DNA of 64,000 nucleotides from an uncultured Erythrobacter sp. (GTDB lineage Bacteria > Pseudomonadota > Alphaproteobacteria > Sphingomonadales > Sphingomonadaceae). Below, piece after piece: positions 26,299-33,512 of the stretch; within the stretch, counting starts at the first letter, position 1; each line of letters begins with the position of its first letter. The notes beneath the pieces were generated by a model that worked only from the letters and a program-made list of their open reading frames with translations, searched no databases and was not told the origin of the DNA. The translations under genes were made by a program, and so were the position numbers. The stretch covers positions 1 to 64,000 of the forward strand of contig CANMOQ010000004.1 of assembly GCA_947499505.1 (NCBI GenBank), written 5' to 3'.

Positions 26299-26583
26299 AT
26301 GAAAAAACTGATTTTTGCCGCTTTACCTGCGATCCTCATGCTTGGCGCATGTGACGGACAAAACGAAGCGATTGGCGAAGAAATGGACGATGTAACCGAA
26401 GCTCAAGCTGAGGTCATCGACGAGAAGGCCGAGCTCACCGAAGCTCAGGCTGATCTGGTCGAAGAGCAAGCTGACGTAGCCCAAGAGCGTGGCGCTGAAG
26501 CCGAAGCCGCAGGGTTGGAGCAAAAAGCTGAAGAGCTTGAGCAAAAGGCGGAAAATTTAGAAGACAAGGCAGACGGCATTTAG
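26299..26583 (+). CDS. Small coiled-coil lipoprotein
   Basis: 94 residues. Lipoprotein signal MKKLIFAALPAILMLGAC with the lipobox Cys at about 18, then an acidic region built of near-repeats (EAQAEVIDEKAELTEAQADLVEEQAD ... GLEQKAEELEQKAENLEDKAD) that should form a long coiled coil. GGAGG lies 6 bases upstream. Such proteins often shield or bridge the envelope; family unknown. A strong terminator follows. Confidence 0.8.
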   Translation: MKKLIFAALPAILMLGACDGQNEAIGEEMDDVTEAQAEVIDEKAELTEAQADLVEEQADVAQERGAEAEAAGLEQKAEELEQKAENLEDKADGI

Positions 26584-26618
26584 ACCTGCCTAAATCTAAA
26601 TCACGTACGAAAAACAAC

Positions 26619-26647
26619 GGGGTCGGCAGAAAGAGCCGCCCCCTTTT
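26619..26647 (+). terminator. Rho-independent terminator
   Basis: GGGGTCGGC pairs with GCCGCCCC (one mismatch) over a 7-base loop, followed by TTTT. Confidence 0.75.
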
Positions 26648-26722
26648 GGTTTGCGCAGCAAGGTCGGACCAACCGCATACTGTTTCAGCCCCTCAACCTC
26701 GACTAGAATATCCTGCTCGTGC

Positions 26723-28102
26723 TCAGGGCAAAAAGATCGCCTTGATATTCACGAATTCCTTCATGCCGAAACCGCCATGCTCACGGCCATAGCCGGAGTC
26801 CTTTACGCCACCGAAGGGCATATTCGGATCGGCAGCTCCGAATGAATTGATACGCACCATCCCGGTATCGAAATGGTCCCTGGCGAGCCCGATCGCCTTG
26901 TCTTCATCTTTTGAAAATATCCCGCCTCCAAGTCCATAGCGACTATCGTTGGCAATCCTCATCGCATCTTCATCGTCCGTCGCACGAATGATGGATGCAA
27001 CTGGCCCAAACAACTCATCGTCATAAGCTGGCGTGCCTGGTTTGCAGTCGGCAAGCACCGTTGCGGGGTAGTACCACCCCTCAGGGTTCTCTTCAGGAGC
27101 GCCACCACAGAGGAGCGCTGCGCCTCCAGATATACTTTCAGCGACTTGTTCCTTAAGCGTTTCAAACTGCTCTTCGCTGGAAACCGGGCCGAGCTGCGTG
27201 TCGTCAGCCGTGGGATCACCTGTCTTGATGTTTTGCATCTGATCAACAAACCCCTCGACAAAGCGATCATACACTGCGTCGGTCACGATGAACCGTTTCG
27301 CCGCCACGCAGGTTTCACCATTGTTGTAGAGGCGACCCTTTACGCTGGTTTCAATCGCGAACTCGATGTCTGCATCTTCGAGCACCACATATGCATCGTT
27401 AGAGCCGAGCTCGAGCACGGTTTTCTTTAGAGCTTCGGTTGCCTTTTGCCCGATATGCCTTCCTGCCTCGTCACTGCCCGTCATCGTCACAGCGCGCACT
27501 TTTTCGTGCGAAATAATCTCATCCGACACGTCGTGGCCAACCAGGACGACGTCAAACAGTCCTTTAGGCAGGCCTGCCTCAAGGCAAAGATCGCGCAGCA
27601 GCAATCCGCTGCCGGTGCAGATCGATGCGTGTTTCAGGATAACGGAATTGCCCGCCATCAGATTGGCAGCGAGCACGCGCACCGGCTGATAGATTGGGAA
27701 ATTCCAAGGCTGCACCGAGTAGATCACGCCTATGGGTGAATAGGTAACGATACCGCGCTTTTCCCCTCCCGAATGCGTGCGCTCTTCATCGGCGAGCTCT
27801 TCCGGACCATTGTCGGCAGTGTATTCAAACAGTCGCGCGCAGAGCTCGACCTCGGTTTTTCCGTCGCGCAACAATTTGCCGGTTTCGCGGGTCATTAGAT
27901 CGGCCAAGCGGTCAGCATTCGCGCGTAACACCTCGGCGATATCGCGCAGATATGGCACGCGATCTTGATGGCTGATCTGGCGCCAATCTGCGAACGCGGA
28001 GTGAGCGTTTTCGATTTTCTCGAACGCCGCTTCCTTGGACATAAGGGCGTATGTTTCAATTGGCTCACGAGTGGCTGGATTGTTGGTTTGGATGTCGGGC
28101 AT
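26723..28102 (-). CDS. NAD(P)-dependent succinate-semialdehyde dehydrogenase-type aldehyde dehydrogenase
   Basis: 459 residues. Aldehyde dehydrogenase motifs: QPWNFPIYQPVRVLAANLMAGNSVILKHA (131-159), LELGSNDAYVVLEDAD with the base Glu231, and NNGETCVAAKR with catalytic Cys265. The length and the GSNDAYVVLEDADI form point to the Sad/GabD2 group, which oxidises succinate semialdehyde and related aldehydes. In this stress block it may detoxify aldehydes or feed the GABA shunt (inference). An EcfG-like element lies about 95 bases upstream. Confidence 0.9.
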   Translation of the reverse strand: MPDIQTNNPATREPIETYALMSKEAAFEKIENAHSAFADWRQISHQDRVPYLRDIAEVLRANADRLADLMTRETGKLLRDGKTEVELCARLFEYTADNGPEELADEERTHSGGEKRGIVTYSPIGVIYSVQPWNFPIYQPVRVLAANLMAGNSVILKHASICTGSGLLLRDLCLEAGLPKGLFDVVLVGHDVSDEIISHEKVRAVTMTGSDEAGRHIGQKATEALKKTVLELGSNDAYVVLEDADIEFAIETSVKGRLYNNGETCVAAKRFIVTDAVYDRFVEGFVDQMQNIKTGDPTADDTQLGPVSSEEQFETLKEQVAESISGGAALLCGGAPEENPEGWYYPATVLADCKPGTPAYDDELFGPVASIIRATDDEDAMRIANDSRYGLGGGIFSKDEDKAIGLARDHFDTGMVRINSFGAADPNMPFGGVKDSGYGREHGGFGMKEFVNIKAIFLP

Positions 28103-28194
28103 GGGTCGCTTTCAGTCATGGGTTAACTATCGTCCGCTCTCGGGCCGCAACGCGAGCACAAAGAGGCAGCGATGATTGCGAGTGTTGCCTTATC

Positions 28195-28219
28195 AACCAC
28201 GCTTGTCGGGTCGTGTTCC
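28195..28219 (-). promoter_or_regulatory. EcfG-like promoter upstream of the aldehyde dehydrogenase gene
   Basis: On the minus strand GGAAC (28219-28215), 16 bases, GGTT (28198-28195); one mismatch to the consensus. Confidence 0.45.
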
Positions 28220-28320
28220 ATTTTTCGCTGAGTTATCCCGGCTCTAACTTATCCCATCGATCTGGGAACCTGGCCCTGAGTCTGAGAGTAAACTGCAGAA
28301 ACGCAATCAGGAGCCATCTG

Positions 28321-29379
28321 ATGGACACCGCGTCATTGGTCACAAATCCTCGGAAAGCGCATCATCATGTGCGCTCATCCATCTGCGAAATGCCAAGTAT
28401 TGGGAGGCACTTGGTATATGTTTCCGACCAAGAGCCAGGCATTAGCAGGACCAAAGACAACGATGATTTTCTCTACTGGACGCCGGACGGGCAACGCGTA
28501 ATGGCTGAGGACGTGTTGAACCGGATAGACAGCTTAGGGCTACCACCTGCCTATTCAGATGTTTGGATTTGCCTCGACGAGTGGGGTCATATTCAAGCGA
28601 CAGGTTTGGATGATGCCGCACGAAAGCAATACCGATACCATCCTTCATGGGTCGAGTTTCGCGATCGGCAAAAATATGCTGAGCTGTCGGAGTTCGCCCG
28701 GCTTTTGCCTAGGATACGGCGCAAGGTCTCGCGGGTTCTCAGGAATGCCAATCGCTCAGGCAAATTTGACAAGGAAACCGCGACCGCTGCCGTCGTTCGA
28801 CTAATGGATCAGACAGCCATGCGCATCGGCGGAAAATCAGAGACAAGCAAGGGAGCGACGACGCTTAGCTCGAAGAACGTCAGATATGCCGACGGCAAGC
28901 TGCGTTTACGATATCGGGCAAAAGGGGGCAAGCGGGTTCAGCGCAGTATCCGCGATAGCAAGCTACAGCGCATTATGGAGCAGATAGACGATCTGCCTGG
29001 ACGACAAGTATTCCAATATTTCGGCGACGATCAAAGTGTCTATCCGCTGCGCTCTGAACACGTGAACCAATGGCTCAAGGACGTAAGTCGATCAGAATCC
29101 GTAAGCGCAAAAGTCTTTCGGACATGGCACGGCAGTGTCGCTGCGCTCGACGCTATTCGGCGGGCATCCAACCCTACCGTGAAACTTGGCTGTGAAGCCG
29201 CAGCGAAACGCCTTCGAAACACGCCTGCCATTTGTAGGAAGAGCTATATCCACCCTAAAGTGATCGCACTTGTCGATCTTAGCCCTGAAGAGCGCGCGGA
29301 GGCACTGAGAATTGATAAGGTCGAACGCTCTCGTGAATTGCGGGTGCGCGAAAATCAATTGGCCTATTTGATTAGATAG
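28321..29379 (+). CDS. DNA topoisomerase IB
   Basis: 352 residues from ATG 28321 with AGGAG 8 bases upstream. Bacterial/viral type IB pattern: N-terminal GRHLVYVSDQEPGISRTKDNDDFLYWTPDGQ, PPAYSDVWICLDEWGHIQATGLDDAARKQYRYHPSW, the catalytic core with RLMDQTAMRIGGKS (first Arg), LRYRAKGGKRVQRS, VFRTWHGSVAALD (Arg), and the nucleophile Tyr309 in KSYIHPKVI. It relaxes supercoils through a 3'-phosphotyrosine. In alphaproteobacteria this gene is often part of the EcfG stress regulon. The region upstream has GGAAC but no good second box. Confidence 0.92.
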   Translation: MDTASLVTNPRKAHHHVRSSICEMPSIGRHLVYVSDQEPGISRTKDNDDFLYWTPDGQRVMAEDVLNRIDSLGLPPAYSDVWICLDEWGHIQATGLDDAARKQYRYHPSWVEFRDRQKYAELSEFARLLPRIRRKVSRVLRNANRSGKFDKETATAAVVRLMDQTAMRIGGKSETSKGATTLSSKNVRYADGKLRLRYRAKGGKRVQRSIRDSKLQRIMEQIDDLPGRQVFQYFGDDQSVYPLRSEHVNQWLKDVSRSESVSAKVFRTWHGSVAALDAIRRASNPTVKLGCEAAAKRLRNTPAICRKSYIHPKVIALVDLSPEERAEALRIDKVERSRELRVRENQLAYLIR

Positions 29380-29520
29380 TGGCCGCCAGTTCAATCCAAA
29401 TTTATATACAGAACTCGCTGGTGCCGGCGCAGCCTGGCTAGGGAAAATTATGGACTGTCCCACGCAGCTAACTTCGCTTAGAAACACGAAGCTTTCAACG
29501 CCATCACCTCTCAGCTCTAG

Positions 29521-29868
29521 CTAGGCGAATAGGCTCGCTCGCGCATCAGCGGTGATCTCAAACTGAACAAGACGACCGGTCTTTCGTCGAGTGACAGTTG
29601 CTCGCATCCTGATTTCAGGCTTGCTGACCAAACCGCCGATCTTGAGATCAACGAGATCACATCCTCTGAGTTTGCGATCGATCGCTAAATCAAGGAGCGC
29701 TCGGTCTCGGATACGTTCCTCTCGATCAAGAAAGAATCGGATCGCCCAGATCTGCTTTTGGTTGAAAGAGCGCCTAGGGCCGACCCTCGCGTCGAAATTC
29801 CACGGCACCCGGTACCCATCGGGCTTTCGTCGCGAACAGTCCTGAATCAGGTCAGCTGAGGATGGCAA
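29521..29868 (-). pseudogene. Truncated tyrosine recombinase (N-terminal fragment)
   Basis: About 115 codons. The segment RKPDGYRVPWNFDARVGPRR, then QKQIWAIRFFLD ... RDRALLDLAIDRKLRGCDLVDLKIGGLV and ATVTRRKTGRLVQFEIT is the start of a short sphingomonad-type phage-integrase protein, in which KTGRPVQFE leads into the catalytic core. Here the chain stops shortly after (ARASLFA then TAG), before the HxxR and Tyr motifs, so it cannot be active. The start is unsure; TTG 29868 is a guess. It marks an older mobile element next to the SSB gene. Confidence 0.7.
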
Positions 29869-30028
29869 CCCGTTCCTTTCGGGCCGCGCTGCCTGCCCGC
29901 ACCACCCGTCATGAACAGGTTTCCCTTGGAGCTTCGCTCCTGCGGTGCAGTCCTCCCATGCCCTGCTTCTTTCAGATGCTCGCAAGCGGGAGATGGTCTC
30001 CGGTTTGAGGAACTGAAGGAACATCACC
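29869..30028. other. Leader region of the SSB gene
   Basis: 160 bases with CCGGTTTGAGGAACTGAAGGA just before the SSB start and inverted GGAGCTTCGCTCC (29930-29942, a GGAGC-TTC-GCTCC hairpin). No gene is seen. Confidence 0.4.
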
Positions 30029-30427
30029 ATGACCAATATCGCAATCCTCTCCGGCCGCATCGCCCGCGATCCGGACACCCGCGAGACCAAGGGCGGCACC
30101 AACGTCACCCGGATCACTGTCGTCACCGATCGCCCTGCGCGAGACAAGGACGGCAAGGCCTACAAGGACGAGAACGGCTACGCCGCCAAGGAAAGCGAGT
30201 TCCACCGTGTGGCCTGCTTCAATGGCCTCGCCAAGACCGTCGGCCAGTACTGCACCAAGGGCCAGCTGGTTTCCGTCCAAGGCCGCATCCACTACACCCA
30301 CTGGGAAGACAAGGACGGGGTCACACGCTACGGCACCGAGATCCTCGCCGACAAGGTCGACTTCCCCTCGAGGGGCAACGGTTCGAGCGAGAACGACGAC
30401 AACAAGGATGCTCCCGAGATCGACTAA
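30029..30427 (+). CDS. ssb: Single-stranded DNA-binding protein, mobile-element type
   Basis: 132 residues. OB-fold SSB motifs: MTNIAILSGRIARDPDTRETKGGTNVTRITVVTDRP, EFHRVACFNGLAKTVGQYCTKGQLVSVQGRIHYTHWEDKDGVTRYGTEILADKVDFPSRG. The tail NDDNKDAPEID lacks the DDDIPF end through which chromosomal SSB recruits partners. This, the short length and the neighbours suggest a plasmid or element-borne copy that binds single strands during transfer. AAGGAAC lies 6 bases upstream. Confidence 0.88.
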   Translation: MTNIAILSGRIARDPDTRETKGGTNVTRITVVTDRPARDKDGKAYKDENGYAAKESEFHRVACFNGLAKTVGQYCTKGQLVSVQGRIHYTHWEDKDGVTRYGTEILADKVDFPSRGNGSSENDDNKDAPEID

Positions 30428-30550
30428 ACTCTCCCGTCGATCTTTCCTCCAAAGGGGTCCTGTCAGAACCGGACAGGGCCCCTTTCATGCGACTGGAGTG
30501 CCTAGAAATTTTCAGCTTTCGTTTGCAGTATTGCTGCTACCAAGAGCAAC

Positions 30551-30988
30551 ATGAATGATCAATCCAGCGTCAGTTATCCGGGTGAATCAGCAACTCCAGC
30601 TGAGGTGAGTTCTCTCGCTGATGAATACAGGTTAGCGGCACTGCTACTGTTAGAAAATGGGCGGCCCAAGGAGCCGAAATCACGGGCACCGTTTCGCATG
30701 GTCGCAATCCATGCGGTCGAACTTTATCTGAACGCGTTTCTTCTCCACTCCGCCCATGAAGCGGCACGGATCCGAGGGTTTCAGCATAACCTCGCCGCAC
30801 GTGCCGACCTCGCGGTAGAACTCGGGCTAGCGCTCAGGAAACGTACCCGTGAGCACCTATATACCATGTCATAATCACGCGAATTCCTGATTACCAGATA
30901 CGTTCCAAGCGGTACGTCCCTATCCGAGATAAACCGGCTCCAAGCCACGCTCGCGGAGGTCGCACAGAAGGTTTCAGCGATCATTTAG
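30551..30988 (+). pseudogene. Conserved mobile-element hypothetical gene with in-frame stop
   Basis: A 107-codon frame (APFRMVAIHAVELYLNAFLLHSAHEAARIRG, FQHNLAARADLAVELGLALRKRTREHLYTMS) ends at TAA 30872-30874. The same frame then stays open for 37 codons with sensible protein (SREFLITRYVPSGTSLSEINRLQATLAEVAQKVSAII, TAG 30988). The whole resembles helical HEPN-like hypotheticals that accompany integrases in sphingomonads (from memory). I therefore read the TAA as a nonsense mutation. The alternative is a genuine shorter protein. Confidence 0.55.
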
Positions 30989-31647
30989 GGTGGTTCTTGG
31001 GAGAAGGGGCACTGCTCACGTTTTTGCCATTCAGTATCTAACCATTCGCGAAAACGATGGCTTTTTGGTCTCCAAAGAAGGACTCAGATGGGATAGTTAA
31101 AACGAGTTTGGGAAAGGCAGTTTCTAGGCAACGCGAGTGGTTTTCCTTGGTGTATTATCGGGGTATTTGACCACTTTGAGCACCGCGCAAGTTGGTCTCT
31201 GCAGATGGCTATTTTTTATCAAACTGAGGCCAGTTGGTAGCCCAAAGACGATTCCGCCTTGAATCTCGCTCTGTCCCGGAAACGCTCGCCGGCTCCCGCT
31301 CCAAAAATAAGCAAGAAAATTTAGCGTATTGAACGGTTGCTCCAAGTTGCCGGAAACGCCCTTGCAAATTGGAACTTGACAGCACACCGTACGCAGCGAA
31401 TGCAGCATTGAATTTCTGGAAAAACCTTTATAAAATAATTGTTTGAAGGTCATTTTTTAAAAGTGGAACTTCTGTGCCGGCCGCGTGCCAATGAGTATTG
31501 CGACTGTGCTAGAGTGGCCCAAACTTTCTTATAGCATTGATAGCATTGGGGAACTTCGATGTTTCCTACACCCTTTTCGCTGTGTCAGAGTGGCACTCAC
31601 CTTCCGCAGGGTGAGCCAGGTCCTTTCGTGAAAAAGAACTTGGATTC
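30989..31647. other. AT-richer intergenic stretch without a clear gene
   Basis: 659 bases, visibly richer in A/T than the rest. A 37-codon frame on plus (31057-31170, MAFWSPKKDSDGIVK...) and a 109-codon frame on minus (31124-31453) overlap each other and show no family motif or good ribosome-binding site. The last 150 bases probably hold the promoter of the next gene. It looks like decayed element DNA. Confidence 0.45.
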
Positions 31648-31977
31648 ATGCAAAGAGATCATCGTTTGGTGGCCTATGTCTCGCCGCTTATTGCCGAGTG
31701 GATCAAGGTTCGGACAGAACAGCGTCGGGGCAGTTCAAGCATCGTCATTGGCGATTGCATCCTCGATGCGTGGCAGCGCGATACAGAAGCCGATCTAAGG
31801 GCCCTGGCTACCGATCCGGTGCGCCAGAGTGTCTTCATCACCGTCGCTTTGGATGCGCTGCTCACGCACCGTCCTGTGCCCGATTTGCGCGAAGAAGTCG
31901 TGGCCGCAAACCATCGCCGCTTGGAGCGTTTGGGCCTTGTTTCGCCTAGTCCAGACATTGGCGGCTATCATCGGTGA
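31648..31977 (+). CDS. Hypothetical mobile-element protein, 109 residues
   Basis: The product begins QRDHRLVAYVSPLIAEWIKVRTEQRRGSSSIVIGDCILDAWQRD, a pattern like a ribbon-helix-helix protein (beta strand, then two helices), then TDPVRQSVFITVALDALLTHRPVPDLREEVVAANHRRLERLGLV. AAAGAACTTGG stands before the start. It ends 41 bases before the convergent integrase stop. A plausible role is a small DNA-binding regulator or relaxosome accessory protein; this is inference only. Confidence 0.6.
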   Translation: MQRDHRLVAYVSPLIAEWIKVRTEQRRGSSSIVIGDCILDAWQRDTEADLRALATDPVRQSVFITVALDALLTHRPVPDLREEVVAANHRRLERLGLVSPSPDIGGYHR

Positions 31978-32018
31978 TAGAGGGTTCACAAGGCCTATGT
32001 CACTCTCGTGGTACAACC

Positions 32019-33170
32019 CTAGTTTGTGCAGAAGTCTGCCCAATCGCGCATCAGCTCGCGCCTTTTGTCGAGATAATTGGTGCGCCTGTAAGCGGCCTCA
32101 ACTCTGTTGCTAACGGTATGGGCAAGCGCTGCTTCAGCGACCTCTCCCGGGTAGTTTGTTTGCTCCGCTGCCCAGTCGCGGAAGGAAGACCGGAAGCCGT
32201 GCACGGTATAGGGGAGCTTTGCGTAGCGCAGGATCTTAAGCAGCGTCATGTCGGACATTGGGCGCATGACATTGCGGCCAGGAAAGATCAGGTCACTGCA
32301 AGGAGCATAATGTGGTCGCGCGCGCTCCAGCACGCTCATGGTAGCATTACTCAAAGGAACGATATGCTCCTTGCCCACTTTCATGCGATCAGCGGGAATG
32401 ATCCACAGCTTGTGCTCCAGATCCACTTCGGCCCACTTGGCGCCGCGTATCTCGCCAGAGCGCGAACCGCATAGAATAAGGAACTCCAACGCCAAACGGG
32501 CGACACTCTCGCGTTTCTGAAGGTGAAGCATAAACGCTGGAACCTCTTCATAGGGCATCGCGGCAAAGTGATTGTCGCGCTTAGGTTGACGTGGGAGTGC
32601 CCGTCCCAGCGAACGCATCGGAGCCTCGGTCGCGCGCATGCCATTGGCGTAGGCCCAGTCAAGAATCACACCAATGCGCTGCTTTACCCGGCGCGCTGTT
32701 TCAGGTTTCTCGAGCCCGATAGGCAACAGGCACTCGCGGATTAGAGGGCCTTCGATATCGTTGACCAATCGCTTGCCAAGCTTTGGGAAAGCGTATTTCT
32801 CAAGCGTCGTGATCCATTGATCCTGATGCTTGCCGTTTTTCCAGCCTGCCTTTTGCTCGCAGTGAACCCTTCGCGCGGCCTCAGCGAAGGTCAGGACAAC
32901 AAGGTCAGCCCTCTCTCTTTCAGCAATAGGGTCTAGCCCGCGCTGAATATCGCGGCGCAAATCGATAGCCGTGTCACGCGCTTCCTTAAGAGAAACGAGC
33001 GAAAAGGACCCAAGCCCAATGTCACGCCTTCGGCCCTTAATCGTAGCCCTTAGAACCCAATAACCCCTGCCATGACCTTTAAAAACCAGGGTGAGGCCAT
33101 CACCATCACCATATCTTCCGGGTGTTTTTAAATTGCGAATTTGCAGTGCGGTAAGCTTTCCCATGACCAT
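32019..33170 (-). CDS. P4-type tyrosine integrase
   Basis: 383 residues. N-terminal DUF4102 arm-binding domain (MGKLTALQIRNLKTPGRYGDGDGLTLVFK ... LGSFSLVSLKEARDTAIDLRRDIQRGLDPI), core-binding SAM-like domain (TFAEAARRVHCEQKAGWKNGKHQDQWITTLEKYAFPKLGKRLVNDI), and the catalytic domain with Arg in CGSRSGEIRGAKW, HGFRSSFRDWAAE (HxxR), LAHTVSNRVEAAYRRTN (His and nucleophile Tyr). It starts 160 bases from the tRNA-Ser 3' end, the standard place for an integrase that uses that tRNA as attB. All catalytic residues are present, so it may be active. Confidence 0.94.
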   Translation of the reverse strand: MVMGKLTALQIRNLKTPGRYGDGDGLTLVFKGHGRGYWVLRATIKGRRRDIGLGSFSLVSLKEARDTAIDLRRDIQRGLDPIAERERADLVVLTFAEAARRVHCEQKAGWKNGKHQDQWITTLEKYAFPKLGKRLVNDIEGPLIRECLLPIGLEKPETARRVKQRIGVILDWAYANGMRATEAPMRSLGRALPRQPKRDNHFAAMPYEEVPAFMLHLQKRESVARLALEFLILCGSRSGEIRGAKWAEVDLEHKLWIIPADRMKVGKEHIVPLSNATMSVLERARPHYAPCSDLIFPGRNVMRPMSDMTLLKILRYAKLPYTVHGFRSSFRDWAAEQTNYPGEVAEAALAHTVSNRVEAAYRRTNYLDKRRELMRDWADFCTN

Positions 33171-33181
33171 CCATCATCTGT

Positions 33182-33204
33182 CTGCTCCCACCATTGCTCC
33201 CACA
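33182..33204. repeat. Double TGTGGGAG-type site near right island end
   Basis: On the minus strand TGTGGGAG, 4 bases, GGTGGGAG; 19 of 23 bases match 7470-7492. It lies between the integrase start and the tRNA. Confidence 0.55.
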
Positions 33205-33328
33205 ATGTTCCAAAGAAACAGCGGGATTGACGGGAACATAATAAGAACAATAGATACCAATGCAAGACCCAAAAAGCCTCGAAAACCAGGACTTTATGGG
33301 CCAAGCTGGCATCTTATGGGATGGTATA

Positions 33329-33345
33329 GGTGGCGGAGACGGTGG
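33329..33345. repeat. Proposed proximal attachment site (tRNA-Ser 3' end)
   Basis: GGTGGCGGAGACGGTGG, directly repeated at 7393-7409. It covers the CCA end, acceptor strand and first T-stem bases of tRNA-Ser. Confidence 0.65.
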
Positions 33346-33420
33346 GATTCGAACCCACGAAAGAGTTGCCCCTTTACACACTTTCCAGGCGTGCGCCTTC
33401 GACCACTCGGCCACGTCTCC
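33331..33420 (-). tRNA. tRNA-Ser (anticodon GGA)
   Basis: 90 nt with encoded CCA. The acceptor GGAGACG pairs with CGTCTCC; D arm GCCGAGTGGTCGAAGGC; anticodon stem-loop GCACGCCTGGAAAGTGTG with anticodon GGA; a long variable arm (AAAGGGGCAACTCTTT) as in class II serine tRNAs; T arm GTGGGTTCGAATCCCAC. It serves as the integration site of the element to its left. Confidence 0.97.
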
Positions 33421-33512
33421 GCATGCCCATTCGCGCTATCACAATTGGGCAGGTTCGCGCCTCTAGCTGCCCTCTGCTTGCCGCGCAAGCGACGAAGTGG
33501 CACGATGCGTTT

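Larger units (their letters stand above)
7393..33345. mobile_element. Proposed integrative island in tRNA-Ser(GGA)
   Basis: The right end has an intact tRNA-Ser followed, on its 3' side, by a P4-type integrase. The left end carries a direct repeat of the last bases of that tRNA (GGTGGCGGAGACGGTGG at both 7393-7409 and 33329-33345) in the orientation expected for attR/attL. Just inside each end is a double-octamer site (19 of 23 positions identical), which would suit integrase arm-type binding. Cargo comprises sugar use, stress response and a mobile-element module with SSB and a second, truncated recombinase. No conjugation or replication genes are seen, so it would depend on helpers or be immobile. 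The exact left border is inferred; a smaller island with another end is the main alternative. Confidence 0.6.

Noticed and set aside
28275..28320. EcfG promoter for topoisomerase IB
   Set aside because: GGAAC occurs upstream (about 28267-28271) but no CGTT-like box stands 16-17 bases after it.
31057..31170. A 37-codon gene beginning MAFWSPKKD
   Set aside because: No clear ribosome-binding site and overlap with other weak frames; it could be a gene remnant but cannot be supported.
31124..31453. A 109-codon gene on the minus strand in the AT-rich gap
   Set aside because: No recognisable features; composition is like non-coding DNA and the start lacks a ribosome-binding site.
33182..33204. CRISPR-like repeat pair
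   Set aside because: Only two octamers with a 4-base gap, no array and no cas genes; better read as integrase sites.
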